This document shows positions 1-5,931 of a stretch of 5,931 bases of DNA, one piece after another. The notes below the pieces were generated by a model. The model did no database searches, had not been told where the DNA came from, and saw only the letters and a list, made by a program, of their open reading frames with translations. How positions within the stretch are numbered: the stretch's first letter is position 1; the number at the start of each line of letters is the position of its first letter. Position numbers and translations under genes: made by a program. Source of the DNA: Candidatus Omnitrophota bacterium (GTDB taxonomy: Bacteria; Verrucomicrobiota; Verrucomicrobiia; Limisphaerales; UBA1319). The DNA is taken from assembly GCA_023473405.1 (NCBI GenBank), contig JAMCZD010000198.1:1-5931 (forward strand), in the 5' to 3' direction.

Positions 1-159
1 AATGAATTTCTGATTGCTGACCGCTTCCCCGCATAACCGATCTGTTCTCGGGTGGCGACGATCAATCTCGGGGGAAACTGAGCGCGCAATTGACAATGTT
101 CATATTGGCCAAACCCACGTTCTTATGAAAAAAGCCGGCCCTTCCCAGGAAAGCCGCTC

Positions 160-187
160 TGGACGGCGCAGGCGGTTTCTATATACT
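160..187 (+). promoter_or_regulatory. Putative sigma70-type promoter of the first secreted-protein gene
   Basis: A -35-like TGGACG (160-165, four of six consensus bases) and a -10-like TATACT (182-187, five of six) are separated by 16 bases. Transcription would begin near base 194, shortly upstream of both possible start codons (205 and 250) of the downstream gene. A perfect TTGACA also occurs at 90-95, but no -10 element lies at a suitable distance from it. This is a motif match only. Confidence 0.35.
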
Positions 188-249
188 GCCGCAAAACAAT
201 CATTATGTCCGGGCAAATCCAAGCGTTCAAAAGAGTATACGTCCGTCCG

Positions 250-1869
250 ATGGCGGTCGGCGAGAAACTGGCTGCTAAACTGGTTGTCCTGCTGGGGACC
301 GCGCTCGTTCTGGCCCTGTGCGGTACCGCCCATGCGGACGAAACGCACGAGAAACTGGTGGGCATGTACGTGCATCAACATTGGCCCTACCACCACCCAT
401 ACGCCGCGCGCGCCTGGACACTGGAGGACTGGCGCGGATATGCCGACGGTCTGCATCGGCTCGGTTACAATGCCATGCTCATCTGGCCGGTCCTCGAGAC
501 AATGCCCGAACCGCCGACGGCCAGCGACCGGGCCAATCTTCGCAAGATCGCGCGGGTGATTGATATGCTGCACCATCAGTTCGGCATGCGGGCTTACATC
601 GTGCTGTGCCCGAACGTGATTGCCAGAGACGAAGCCGCCGCGAAAGCCACCTTCGAAAAACGGCACTTCTTCTATTGCGATGCCCGGGTGAATCCGGGCG
701 ACCCGGTCGCGATGCGGCGCCTGCTTGAGCGGAGAAGTAAGCTGCTGGCTGTGCTCAAGAACATGGATGGCCTGGCAATTATTGACAGCGATCCGGGCGG
801 CTACCCGGGCGCCACCAACGAGCAATTTGCGAACCTGCTGATGGCCCACCGCAAGCTCCTGGACCAACTGCGGCCGGGGATCGAGCTGATTTATTGGATG
901 CATGCCGGCTGGCTTGGGTATGGGCGCTTTTACGAGACGGGCAAGCTATCGTTTTCCACCGAAGCCGAACAGACGGATATGCTATTGCGGTTGAAAGCCC
1001 TGAACCCGGAGCCTTGGGGGCTCGCCAACGGGCTGGACATTGCGAAGAAGTTGGGAATCGCCGAGCGCGTCATCAGCTTCAACTATGGCCGGATCGAGGG
1101 CGAGCCTTCGTTTCCAATGTCTAACTTCGGCGGGAACACCGCCTACGAGGGCGGGGCGCAGCCGGGACCTCGGGGCGTCATGGGCAATGCCCAGACCCAC
1201 TGCATCCAACTCCCCAACACGTTCGCCTTTAGCCGCGGCGCCGCCGGAAAACCGGTTACCGAGGCCGACTATGTGGCCTTTGCCCAAGACCTGGTTCCGG
1301 GCCTGGGAGAAGCCATTGTGCGCGCCTGGAAGGACCTGGCCGGCAGCGACCCGGTGACCATGCGCGCGTGTGCCGCCGAGTTGGAGCGTCTTCCGTCGTG
1401 GCGGCTGAAGCCCGGCCCGCTCAAGGGCCTGCTCTTCGGCAACCCGCGCCGTTTCGTCAACGACCTGGCGATGATGTTGCGCGTGCGGGCGGGATTCGAG
1501 TCGTTGCGCGCGGCGGTCGATCACTCCGGCCCGGTGGCTGAACCGCTGGGTGAATTCGTTACCGCGGCGGCCAGGTGGCAGCGGCAGCATGGCTACGAGA
1601 ACACCTGGTGGTGGCCGAACCTGGACGAAGTGCTGCGCAAGCTCAACGCCCCTGAGGTCAATGCCGTTCTGGATACGCGGTTCGATCCGTTTGCCGCGCC
1701 AAAACTCCTGCCGGGCGAGACTCCGTTCCAATATGTCGGGCGCAAGCTCGCCGAGGAGGAATCCAATTCGCCCCGGCTGCTGCATGCGCTCGAGTCCGCC
1801 TGGAAACGGATGGCGTCAGAAGCGCCGGGCCCCGTCCCGGTCAAGGATCAGGCGCGCACATGCCGGTAA
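250..1869 (+). CDS. Secreted glycoside-hydrolase-like (TIM-barrel type) protein, family unassigned
   Basis: The product is an exported protein of about 539 residues, probably acting on a carbohydrate in the periplasm or outside the cell; I do not recognise a named family. Numbering is from ATG 250. Residues 1-29 form a signal peptide: a basic start, a hydrophobic core rich in Leu/Val/Ala, and an AHA cleavage site before Asp-30. The LALC stretch is a poor lipobox, so an ordinary signal peptidase I substrate is more likely than a lipoprotein. Residues 40-290 look like alternating strands and helices of a barrel. They include YVHQHWP (40-46), a helix then strand ending NAMLIWP (74-80), IIDSDPGG (177-184, Asp-179 and Asp-181 at a strand end, possible active-site acids) and YWMHAGW (215-221). 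A motif GNAQTHCIQLPNTFAF (312-327) follows, then a mostly helical part to the end with a WWW cluster (453-455). An in-frame ATG at 205 would add 15 residues, giving an unusually long n-region, so 250 is preferred; neither start has a good ribosome site. The galactosidase gene follows 134 bases later in the same direction. The gene is certain; the enzymatic role is inferred from fold-like pattern and context. Confidence 0.8.
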   Translation: MAVGEKLAAKLVVLLGTALVLALCGTAHADETHEKLVGMYVHQHWPYHHPYAARAWTLEDWRGYADGLHRLGYNAMLIWPVLETMPEPPTASDRANLRKIARVIDMLHHQFGMRAYIVLCPNVIARDEAAAKATFEKRHFFYCDARVNPGDPVAMRRLLERRSKLLAVLKNMDGLAIIDSDPGGYPGATNEQFANLLMAHRKLLDQLRPGIELIYWMHAGWLGYGRFYETGKLSFSTEAEQTDMLLRLKALNPEPWGLANGLDIAKKLGIAERVISFNYGRIEGEPSFPMSNFGGNTAYEGGAQPGPRGVMGNAQTHCIQLPNTFAFSRGAAGKPVTEADYVAFAQDLVPGLGEAIVRAWKDLAGSDPVTMRACAAELERLPSWRLKPGPLKGLLFGNPRRFVNDLAMMLRVRAGFESLRAAVDHSGPVAEPLGEFVTAAARWQRQHGYENTWWWPNLDEVLRKLNAPEVNAVLDTRFDPFAAPKLLPGETPFQYVGRKLAEEESNSPRLLHALESAWKRMASEAPGPVPVKDQARTCR

Positions 1870-2003
1870 TCCGGCGCGCGGCATGCCCAATTCCGAAAAA
1901 GCCCGGATTCTTGAGCGAACAGGACCGGCCATTCACAAAGGGATGGACTTATGATTTTAAGCTGTGAGACCATCCATCATCGCAGACCAAGAAAACATAC
2001 TGC
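1870..2003 (+). other. Intergenic gap between the two secreted-protein genes
   Basis: These 134 bases hold no gene. A TATGAT (1950-1955) resembles a -10 element, but its only -35-like partner, TTCACA (1932-1937), is 12 bases away, which is too close. GGATGG (1941-1946) can pair with CCATCC (1970-1975) across a 23-base loop, a weak hairpin with no T-run. There is no clear terminator or promoter, so read-through from the upstream gene is possible. Confidence 0.4.
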
Positions 2004-3638
2004 ATGAAACTACAAAACCTGTTCTTTGCGGGAGCCTTGGCGTTGGGCTTGAGCCCGTTCGCAACGCAAGCCGGCCCAATAACCAAAACGTATTTAACCG
2101 AGCTAATCCCCGCCAACGTCACCGGAGCACTGGTCAAAGACAGGAGCGCGGATCAAACCCCGTTGAATATCGGGTTCATTCCTTTTGAACGGGGACTGGG
2201 CGTTCGGGCAGACAGCGACGTCGTTTACGATGTTCAAGGCCGCGGCGGGCGTTTCGAGGCCTGGGCGGGTTTCGATGTAAGCTCCGAAGAATGCAGCGCC
2301 GTTTTCCAGGTCTATGCGGACGGCACCCTCGTCTACGACAGCGGAATTGTTCAATACCACGCCTACCAAAGGAGTTCCTGCAATCCGCCGCGACCGATGA
2401 AAGTGACGCTGGACCTCGCCGGGATCAAGTCCCTGCGGTTGACGGTGAAAAAGACGGATGGCGGGGATGCCAAGTGCGATGCGGACTGGGGTGACGCCGC
2501 CCTGGTACCGGTTGGATCTGCCGAACCCGTGGCGTCGCAATCCACAGTCCGCCCCGCCGCGTTGCCGCCCATGGGATGGACCAGTTGGAATTGTTTCGGA
2601 CCGAATATCAACGAAAAAGTCATCCTGGAAATCGTTGACGCTATGGTCGCCACCGGTATGAAGGACGCCGGCTATGAATACGTCAATCTGGACGACGGTT
2701 GGCAGGACGATCCGACGGTCAACGCCGATGGACTTCCCTTGTTCAACAAAGAAAAGTTCCCGCACGGCATGAGGTACATCGCCGACTACGTCCACTCAAG
2801 GGGATTGAAGTTCGGCATCTATTCCCGCCCCGCCTGGGTCAACGGCCATGAAACGGAAACCGCCAAGACCTTCGCCTCATGGGGAATTGATTTCATCAAA
2901 TACGACTTCAGCGACAGGACTACCAACGAGAAGATGATGAGCGCGCTGCAAGCCACCCATCGACCCGTTGCCTATTGCGCCTGCGAATGGGGATCGGACA
3001 AACCTTGGGAATGGGCCGGTCCCATGGGGGCGGCCATGTGGCGCATCAGCTATGACGTCGTCGATAAATGGTATTCCGGGGCCGACCGGAACACCGGCCT
3101 GGGCGTTCTGGACGCCGCGCACCAGGCGGAATTCCTTTGCTCCGTGCCTCAGCCGGGCTGGAGCGATCCGGACATGCTGGTCGTTGGTCTGAACGGAGGA
3201 GGCCACGTGGCGGGTGGAGCCACCCCGGATGAATGCCGCACACAGTTCAGTCTTTGGTGCATGCTGTGCGCGCCGCTCCTGGCGGGAAATGACTTGCGCC
3301 ACATGGACGCCTTTACCAGGGAAACACTGCTGAACCGGAACATGATCGCCATTCAAAAAGACCCGCTCATGACCCCGGCTTCGAGGGTGAAAACGATGCG
3401 CCAATTTGAGATTTGGAAGAAGCCGATGAAAAACGGGGATGTGATTGTCGCTATTCTGAACCTGAGCGACGCCGAGAACGCCTTCAAAGTCCATTTCCGC
3501 GACGTTCAATTGAAAGGCAGTTACAATGTCCGAGATGTGTGGGCTGATGAGGCGATTGGCAACTACGACCGGGCATTCACCGTCGATGTCCGGTGCCACG
3601 AAACCAAGGTCCTGCGTTTCGCAAAAACCAAACCGTAA
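2004..3638 (+). CDS. Secreted NPCBM-GH27 alpha-galactosidase (melibiase)
   Basis: This is a predicted exported glycosidase that removes terminal alpha-linked galactose (or a close relative such as beta-L-arabinopyranose or alpha-GalNAc) from oligo- or polysaccharides by a retaining mechanism. Residues 1-23 are a signal peptide ending TQA. Residues 25-168 fit the NPCBM carbohydrate-binding module: RGLGVRADS (63-71), a GRFEAWAGFD core (82-91), VYADGTLVYDSG (103-114) and a closing DADWGDA (159-165). Residues 185-470 are a GH27 barrel: MGWTSWN (190-196), NLDDGW (228-233), KFGIYSR (269-275), FIKYD (297-301), CEWG (327-330), MWRISYDVVDKW (345-356), WSDPDML (386-392) and APLLAGNDL (423-431). By analogy with human alpha-galactosidase A, Asp-301 is the nucleophile and Asp-351 the acid/base, with Asp-230, Asp-231, Lys-299, Glu-328 and Arg-347 contacting the sugar. 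Residues 475-540 form the usual C-terminal beta domain. The loop before the nucleophile is short and lacks the usual cysteines. No Shine-Dalgarno sequence precedes the ATG; the start is set by the signal peptide. It may share a transcript with the upstream secreted-protein gene. Confidence 0.95.
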   Translation: MKLQNLFFAGALALGLSPFATQAGPITKTYLTELIPANVTGALVKDRSADQTPLNIGFIPFERGLGVRADSDVVYDVQGRGGRFEAWAGFDVSSEECSAVFQVYADGTLVYDSGIVQYHAYQRSSCNPPRPMKVTLDLAGIKSLRLTVKKTDGGDAKCDADWGDAALVPVGSAEPVASQSTVRPAALPPMGWTSWNCFGPNINEKVILEIVDAMVATGMKDAGYEYVNLDDGWQDDPTVNADGLPLFNKEKFPHGMRYIADYVHSRGLKFGIYSRPAWVNGHETETAKTFASWGIDFIKYDFSDRTTNEKMMSALQATHRPVAYCACEWGSDKPWEWAGPMGAAMWRISYDVVDKWYSGADRNTGLGVLDAAHQAEFLCSVPQPGWSDPDMLVVGLNGGGHVAGGATPDECRTQFSLWCMLCAPLLAGNDLRHMDAFTRETLLNRNMIAIQKDPLMTPASRVKTMRQFEIWKKPMKNGDVIVAILNLSDAENAFKVHFRDVQLKGSYNVRDVWADEAIGNYDRAFTVDVRCHETKVLRFAKTKP

Positions 3639-4100
3639 TTGAACCGCCCGTTCTCCCCCCGTTGGCTGAATCGAAATCCATCCCGGAAGAATTCCATGGC
3701 AACGGTTTCGCTGCCAAGGCTTCAACGCCCAAATGCTGCTGGTAACTCGGTAGTCGAGCTATTTGCTCAAGTCCCTGTAATACAATTCCTTGGCCTCGAT
3801 CCTCATGCCGGGATTGTGCCTCTGTACCTCGGGGGAAAACCCCTGCCCAGCAACGTCTCTCGGTCCTATCGAGGCCTTTTGATGAACGTGAACACAGGTT
3901 CCGGGAATCCAGGCAAGGTGACGCAGGCGATTCAGCGACTCGATCCGGACATACTGGTGCTGGAAGAAGTCGACAAGCGATGGACATCAGGGCTTTCCGC
4001 TACGTTGCGATTCTATCCTTATTCAAAGGCGATGCCGCGTTGCGGAGTTGCACAACGTCCAGAGCCAAAAAGAACGTGTTGCTTTGGCAAGCGTGCGTGA
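3639..4100 (+). pseudogene. Decayed N-terminal fragment of an EEP-family (endonuclease/exonuclease/phosphatase) gene
   Basis: The reading frame stays open from just after the galactosidase stop (TTG 3639, first ATG 3696) to TGA 4100, but only part resembles a protein family. From about 3750 it reads VVELFAQ, then IVPLYLGG (3813-3836), LLMNVNTGSGNP (3876-3911), DPDILVLEEV (3942-3971) and YPYS (4014-4025). This matches the start of the EEP metal-dependent phosphoesterase domain, where the Asn of NVN and the second Glu of LEEV are the first metal-site residues. Membrane-anchored members of this family carry hydrophobic helices between segments like the first two; here those helices seem deleted. 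After about 4037 the frame becomes Cys/Arg/Lys-rich and unlike the family, and the rest of the domain with its catalytic Asp and His residues is absent. No ribosome site is visible. I infer a truncated, internally deleted relic and not a functional small protein. The family assignment is from motif memory. Confidence 0.6.
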
Positions 4101-4257
4101 CGGCGCTTCGTTACGGTCATACGGTCAACTGTCGCCTAAGCAAGTGACGCAGGGAAAAGAACATCCAATGAATTAGGGCCCGTCATTTGGCCTTATCGTT
4201 TTGGCAAACTGGCCGCGGTGGCTGCCGGACCGGGCGGTGTCGTCTTTGTCCGCGGTC
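4101..4257. other. Non-coding junction between the EEP relic and the convergent permease gene
   Basis: I see no supportable gene here. A +1-frame stretch covering 4030-4173 and ending at TAG 4174-4176 stays open for 48 codons beyond the relic's frame, but it does not resemble any family I recognise. The last part carries CCGCGG palindromes at 4213-4218 and 4250-4255 and runs into a perfect hairpin over the permease stop codon. No transposon ends or direct repeats flanking the relic were seen by eye. Confidence 0.4.
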
Positions 4258-4288
4258 CCGCGGTCCGTTCATTTCAGGCGGACCGCGG
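4258..4288. terminator. Perfect 10-bp inverted repeat over the permease stop codon, possible bidirectional terminator
   Basis: CCGCGGTCCG (4258-4267) is exactly complementary to CGGACCGCGG (4279-4288), with an 11-base loop that contains the permease stop codon (4274-4276 on the minus strand). The stem is very GC-rich and sits where two convergent transcription units meet, a typical place for a terminator. There is no U-run after it on the minus-strand transcript and only three T on the plus side, so it is not a textbook intrinsic terminator. It could instead act as a 3'-end-stabilising hairpin. Confidence 0.4.
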
Positions 4289-5812
4289 TTTCAAAAGGCT
4301 GTGGCGCGCGCCGTAGGACAAGTAGAGGACCAAGCCGATAACCAGCCATGCGCCGAAGCGAATCCAGGTGATCCAGGGCAAACCGGCCATGAGATAGGCG
4401 CACATGGCGATGCCGCAGAGGGGAACCAGAGGCACGGCGGGGGTTTTGAAGACCCGGGGATGATTCGGGGCGGTGAACCGGAGGATAATGACGCCGGCGT
4501 TGACGAGCGCGAAGGCAAACAAGGTACCGATGTTGGTCAACTCGACCATCTCATTGATGTTCGTTACGGCCGCGACCGCGGCGACCGCGACGCCCGTCCA
4601 GATCGTAGTCACGTGCGGAGTGCGATACCGGGGGTGGACTTTGGCAAAATAGGCGGGCAACAACCCGTCGCGGGACATGGCGAAGAATATCCGCGGCTGT
4701 CCCAATTGGAAAACCAGGAGCACGCTCGTCATCGAGATCACCGCGCCCAGGGACACGATACCCGCGGCCCGATTGAGCCCGGCATGGGCCAGAACGGCGG
4801 CCAAAGGATCGGCCACACCCAAGTGGCGCCACGGTTCGATGCCCGTTAGCACGGCTGCGATGGCCACATAAACAACGGTGGATACCACCAGCGAGCCGAT
4901 GATGCCGATGGGCAGGTCGCGTCCGGGATTCCGGCACTCCTCGGCCACCGTCGAGATCGCGTCGAAGCCGATGAAGGCGAAGAAGATCAGGCTTGCCCCG
5001 GTCCAAACGCCGGCGAAACCGTTGGGCATGAAGGGGGACCAGTTAACCGGCTTCACGTATTGAGCGCCGACGGCGATGAAGAACAGCAGGATCACCAGTT
5101 TCACCGCCACCATGATGTTGTTGGTTCGAGCGGATTCCTTGATCCCGATCACGAGCACCCAGGTGATCGCCGCCACTATCAGGACGGCGAGCAGGTTGAA
5201 GATGAGCGGCACGCCCAGAATGGTCGGGTGATGGAGCCAGGCCGCGTAATAAAGGGCCTGGTCAGGTCCCACTTGCCCGCCGGCTGCCGCAACCGCCAGG
5301 CCGGCTTCATGGGCGGAGCGATAGTCAACAGACAGCCATGCGGGGATCGAAAGACCGAGCCCGGCGCACAACTGATGAAAATAGGCGGCCCAGCCGATTG
5401 CCACCGCGACGTTGCCTACCGCGTATTCGATGATCAAATCCCAGCCGATGATCCACGCCACCAATTCACCGAGGGTCGCGTAGGCGTAGCTGTAGGCACT
5501 GCCCGCCCGCGGCACGAGCGAGGCGAATTCCGCATAGCTCAACGCGCAAAAACCGCAGGCCACCGACGTGATCACAAAGGATAACGAGACGGCGGGACCC
5601 GCGCCCAGATGATGCGCGCTGCCGGCGGCCGCCGTTCCGATGACGGCGAAGATGCCCGTTCCAATAATGGCCCCGATCCCGAGCGAGATCAGATCGATCA
5701 CGCCCAAGGACCGTTTCAGCTTTTGATCCGGAGCAGCTTCGGCCTCGGCGTTGAGTTGTTCGATGTCTTTCGTGCGCCGGACCTGCCTGGCCAAGACTTC
5801 CCATCGTTTCAT
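4274..5812 (-). CDS. APC-superfamily amino acid permease, cationic amino acid transporter (CAT/YfnA) type
   Basis: This is an inner-membrane secondary transporter, probably importing amino acids by proton symport. Numbering is from ATG 5812 (512 residues). After a charged cytoplasmic N-terminus of about 35 residues comes LGVIDLISLG and the unwound first-helix motif GIGAIIGTGIF (45-55), the substrate-carboxylate site of APC transporters. Further hallmarks are the GPAVSLSFVI helix (72-81), LSYAEFASLVPRAGSAYSY (91-109), GWDLIIEY (123-130), GIKESARTNN (223-232), FAFIGFDAISTVAEE (278-292) running into RDLPIGI (298-304), and MSRDGLLP (379-386). Hydrophobic segments number 12 or more. A polar stretch of about 40 residues (157-197) sits between segments in the first half. 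The C-terminus is short and ends KPRSA. An in-frame GTG at 5836 would add eight residues, but it lies only three bases from the -10 element, so ATG 5812 is favoured; neither start has a strong ribosome site. The gene is convergent with the glycosidase genes and stands alone. Family placement is secure; substrate (Lys/Arg versus neutral amino acids) is not readable from sequence. Confidence 0.93.
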   Translation of the reverse strand: MKRWEVLARQVRRTKDIEQLNAEAEAAPDQKLKRSLGVIDLISLGIGAIIGTGIFAVIGTAAAGSAHHLGAGPAVSLSFVITSVACGFCALSYAEFASLVPRAGSAYSYAYATLGELVAWIIGWDLIIEYAVGNVAVAIGWAAYFHQLCAGLGLSIPAWLSVDYRSAHEAGLAVAAAGGQVGPDQALYYAAWLHHPTILGVPLIFNLLAVLIVAAITWVLVIGIKESARTNNIMVAVKLVILLFFIAVGAQYVKPVNWSPFMPNGFAGVWTGASLIFFAFIGFDAISTVAEECRNPGRDLPIGIIGSLVVSTVVYVAIAAVLTGIEPWRHLGVADPLAAVLAHAGLNRAAGIVSLGAVISMTSVLLVFQLGQPRIFFAMSRDGLLPAYFAKVHPRYRTPHVTTIWTGVAVAAVAAVTNINEMVELTNIGTLFAFALVNAGVIILRFTAPNHPRVFKTPAVPLVPLCGIAMCAYLMAGLPWITWIRFGAWLVIGLVLYLSYGARHSLLKPRSA

Positions 5813-5838
5813 TCTTGAATGACTTTGGCTGGACACGG

Positions 5839-5868
5839 ATTATATTATCTAGTGAATGTCAAACACAA
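5839..5868 (-). promoter_or_regulatory. Putative sigma70-type promoter of the permease gene
   Basis: On the minus strand a perfect TATAAT -10 hexamer occupies 5844-5839. With an 18-base spacer the -35 would be TTGTGT (5868-5863, three of six consensus bases). A perfect TTGACA also lies at 5862-5857, but it is only 12 bases from the -10, too close to pair with it in a standard promoter. The predicted start of transcription is near base 5832, which leaves about 20 bases of leader before ATG 5812. The region is AT-rich compared with the flanking genes. Confidence 0.5.
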
Positions 5869-5909
5869 ATTCATGCCTCGAACTCTATTGGCTGGAGTAT
5901 GCCAAAGCG

Positions 5910-5931
5910 ATGAATAAAAGAACAAGTATGA
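5910..5931 (+). CDS. Possible start of a divergent gene, cut by the window edge
   Basis: An ATG at 5910 opens a frame reading MNKRTSM that runs off the window. The basic opening residues would suit a protein start or a signal peptide. A GGAG lies at 5894-5897, further upstream than is usual for a ribosome site. Only seven codons are visible, so no function can be assigned and chance is a real alternative. Confidence 0.2.

Noticed and set aside
90..95. Perfect TTGACA as a -35 box upstream of the first gene
   Set aside because: No -10-like hexamer lies 16-18 bases downstream; the pair at 160-187 is a better candidate.
250..363. Lipoprotein signal (LALC) in the first secreted protein
   Set aside because: The residue just before Cys is Leu, whereas lipoboxes need a small residue there, and a better AHA signal peptidase I site follows.
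100..903. 267-codon open frame on the minus strand
   Set aside because: It lies opposite the secreted-protein gene, has no recognisable family pattern, is rich in His/Arg/Val/Gln as expected from the antisense of GC-rich codons, and is a mirror of a well-supported gene.
982..1785. Second 267-codon minus-strand open frame, the same length as the one at 100-903
   Set aside because: The equal length is a coincidence; the two translations show no similarity and both are antisense to the same real gene.
2103..2795. 230-codon minus-strand open frame
   Set aside because: Antisense to the clear NPCBM-GH27 coding sequence, with no family motif or ribosome site.
2877..3725. 282-codon minus-strand open frame
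   Set aside because: Antisense to the GH27 catalytic domain; low-complexity composition and no recognisable domain.
4030..4176. Reading the post-relic frame as a transposase or TolC-like C-terminus
   Set aside because: A few residues are suggestive of each, but the resemblance is too weak to name a family and no terminal inverted repeats were seen.
4187..4849. 220-codon plus-strand open frame
   Set aside because: It is opposite the permease; its Gly/Asp/Arg/His-rich translation is the typical reverse image of membrane-protein codons.
5060..5584. 174-codon plus-strand open frame
   Set aside because: Also the reverse image of permease membrane segments, with many Asp/His/Gly/Arg and no motif.

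Overview
This 5.9 kb window looks like a chromosomal stretch from a GC-rich, Gram-negative, polysaccharide-degrading bacterium. A Verrucomicrobiota-type (PVC-group) source is my best guess. It rests on the mix of an NPCBM-GH27 enzyme, an orphan secreted TIM-barrel-like protein and weak or absent Shine-Dalgarno sites; no marker gene is present to prove it.

Layout. (1) Bases 1-204 hold no convincing gene, but there is a promoter-like element just upstream of the first gene. (2) Bases 250-1869 (+) encode a secreted protein of about 539 residues. It looks like a glycoside-hydrolase-type barrel with a helical C-terminal part, and I cannot place it in a named family. (3) After a 134-base gap, 2004-3638 (+) encode a secreted 544-residue alpha-galactosidase-like enzyme with an NPCBM domain followed by a GH27 catalytic domain. 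All the substrate-contacting acidic and basic residues I can align from memory are present. (4) Bases 3639-4273 carry no intact gene. They contain a decayed N-terminal piece of an endonuclease/exonuclease/phosphatase (EEP) family gene, then short non-coding sequence with repeated CCGCGG words. (5) Bases 4274-5812 (-) encode a 12-14 TM amino-acid permease of the APC superfamily, cationic amino acid transporter type. It converges on the other genes and has a TATAAT-containing promoter just upstream. (6) The last 95 bases hold that promoter and perhaps the first codons of a divergent gene running off the window.

How they may work together: the two exported proteins on the + strand plausibly act outside the cytoplasm on galactose-containing glycans, and they may be co-transcribed. 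The permease is an independent unit with its own promoter, and nothing ties it to glycan use. I do not see a CRISPR array, mobile element, tRNA/rRNA or defence system. The most noteworthy items are the family-orphan secreted protein, the GH27 enzyme that lacks cysteines usually present near its nucleophile, and the EEP gene remnant.
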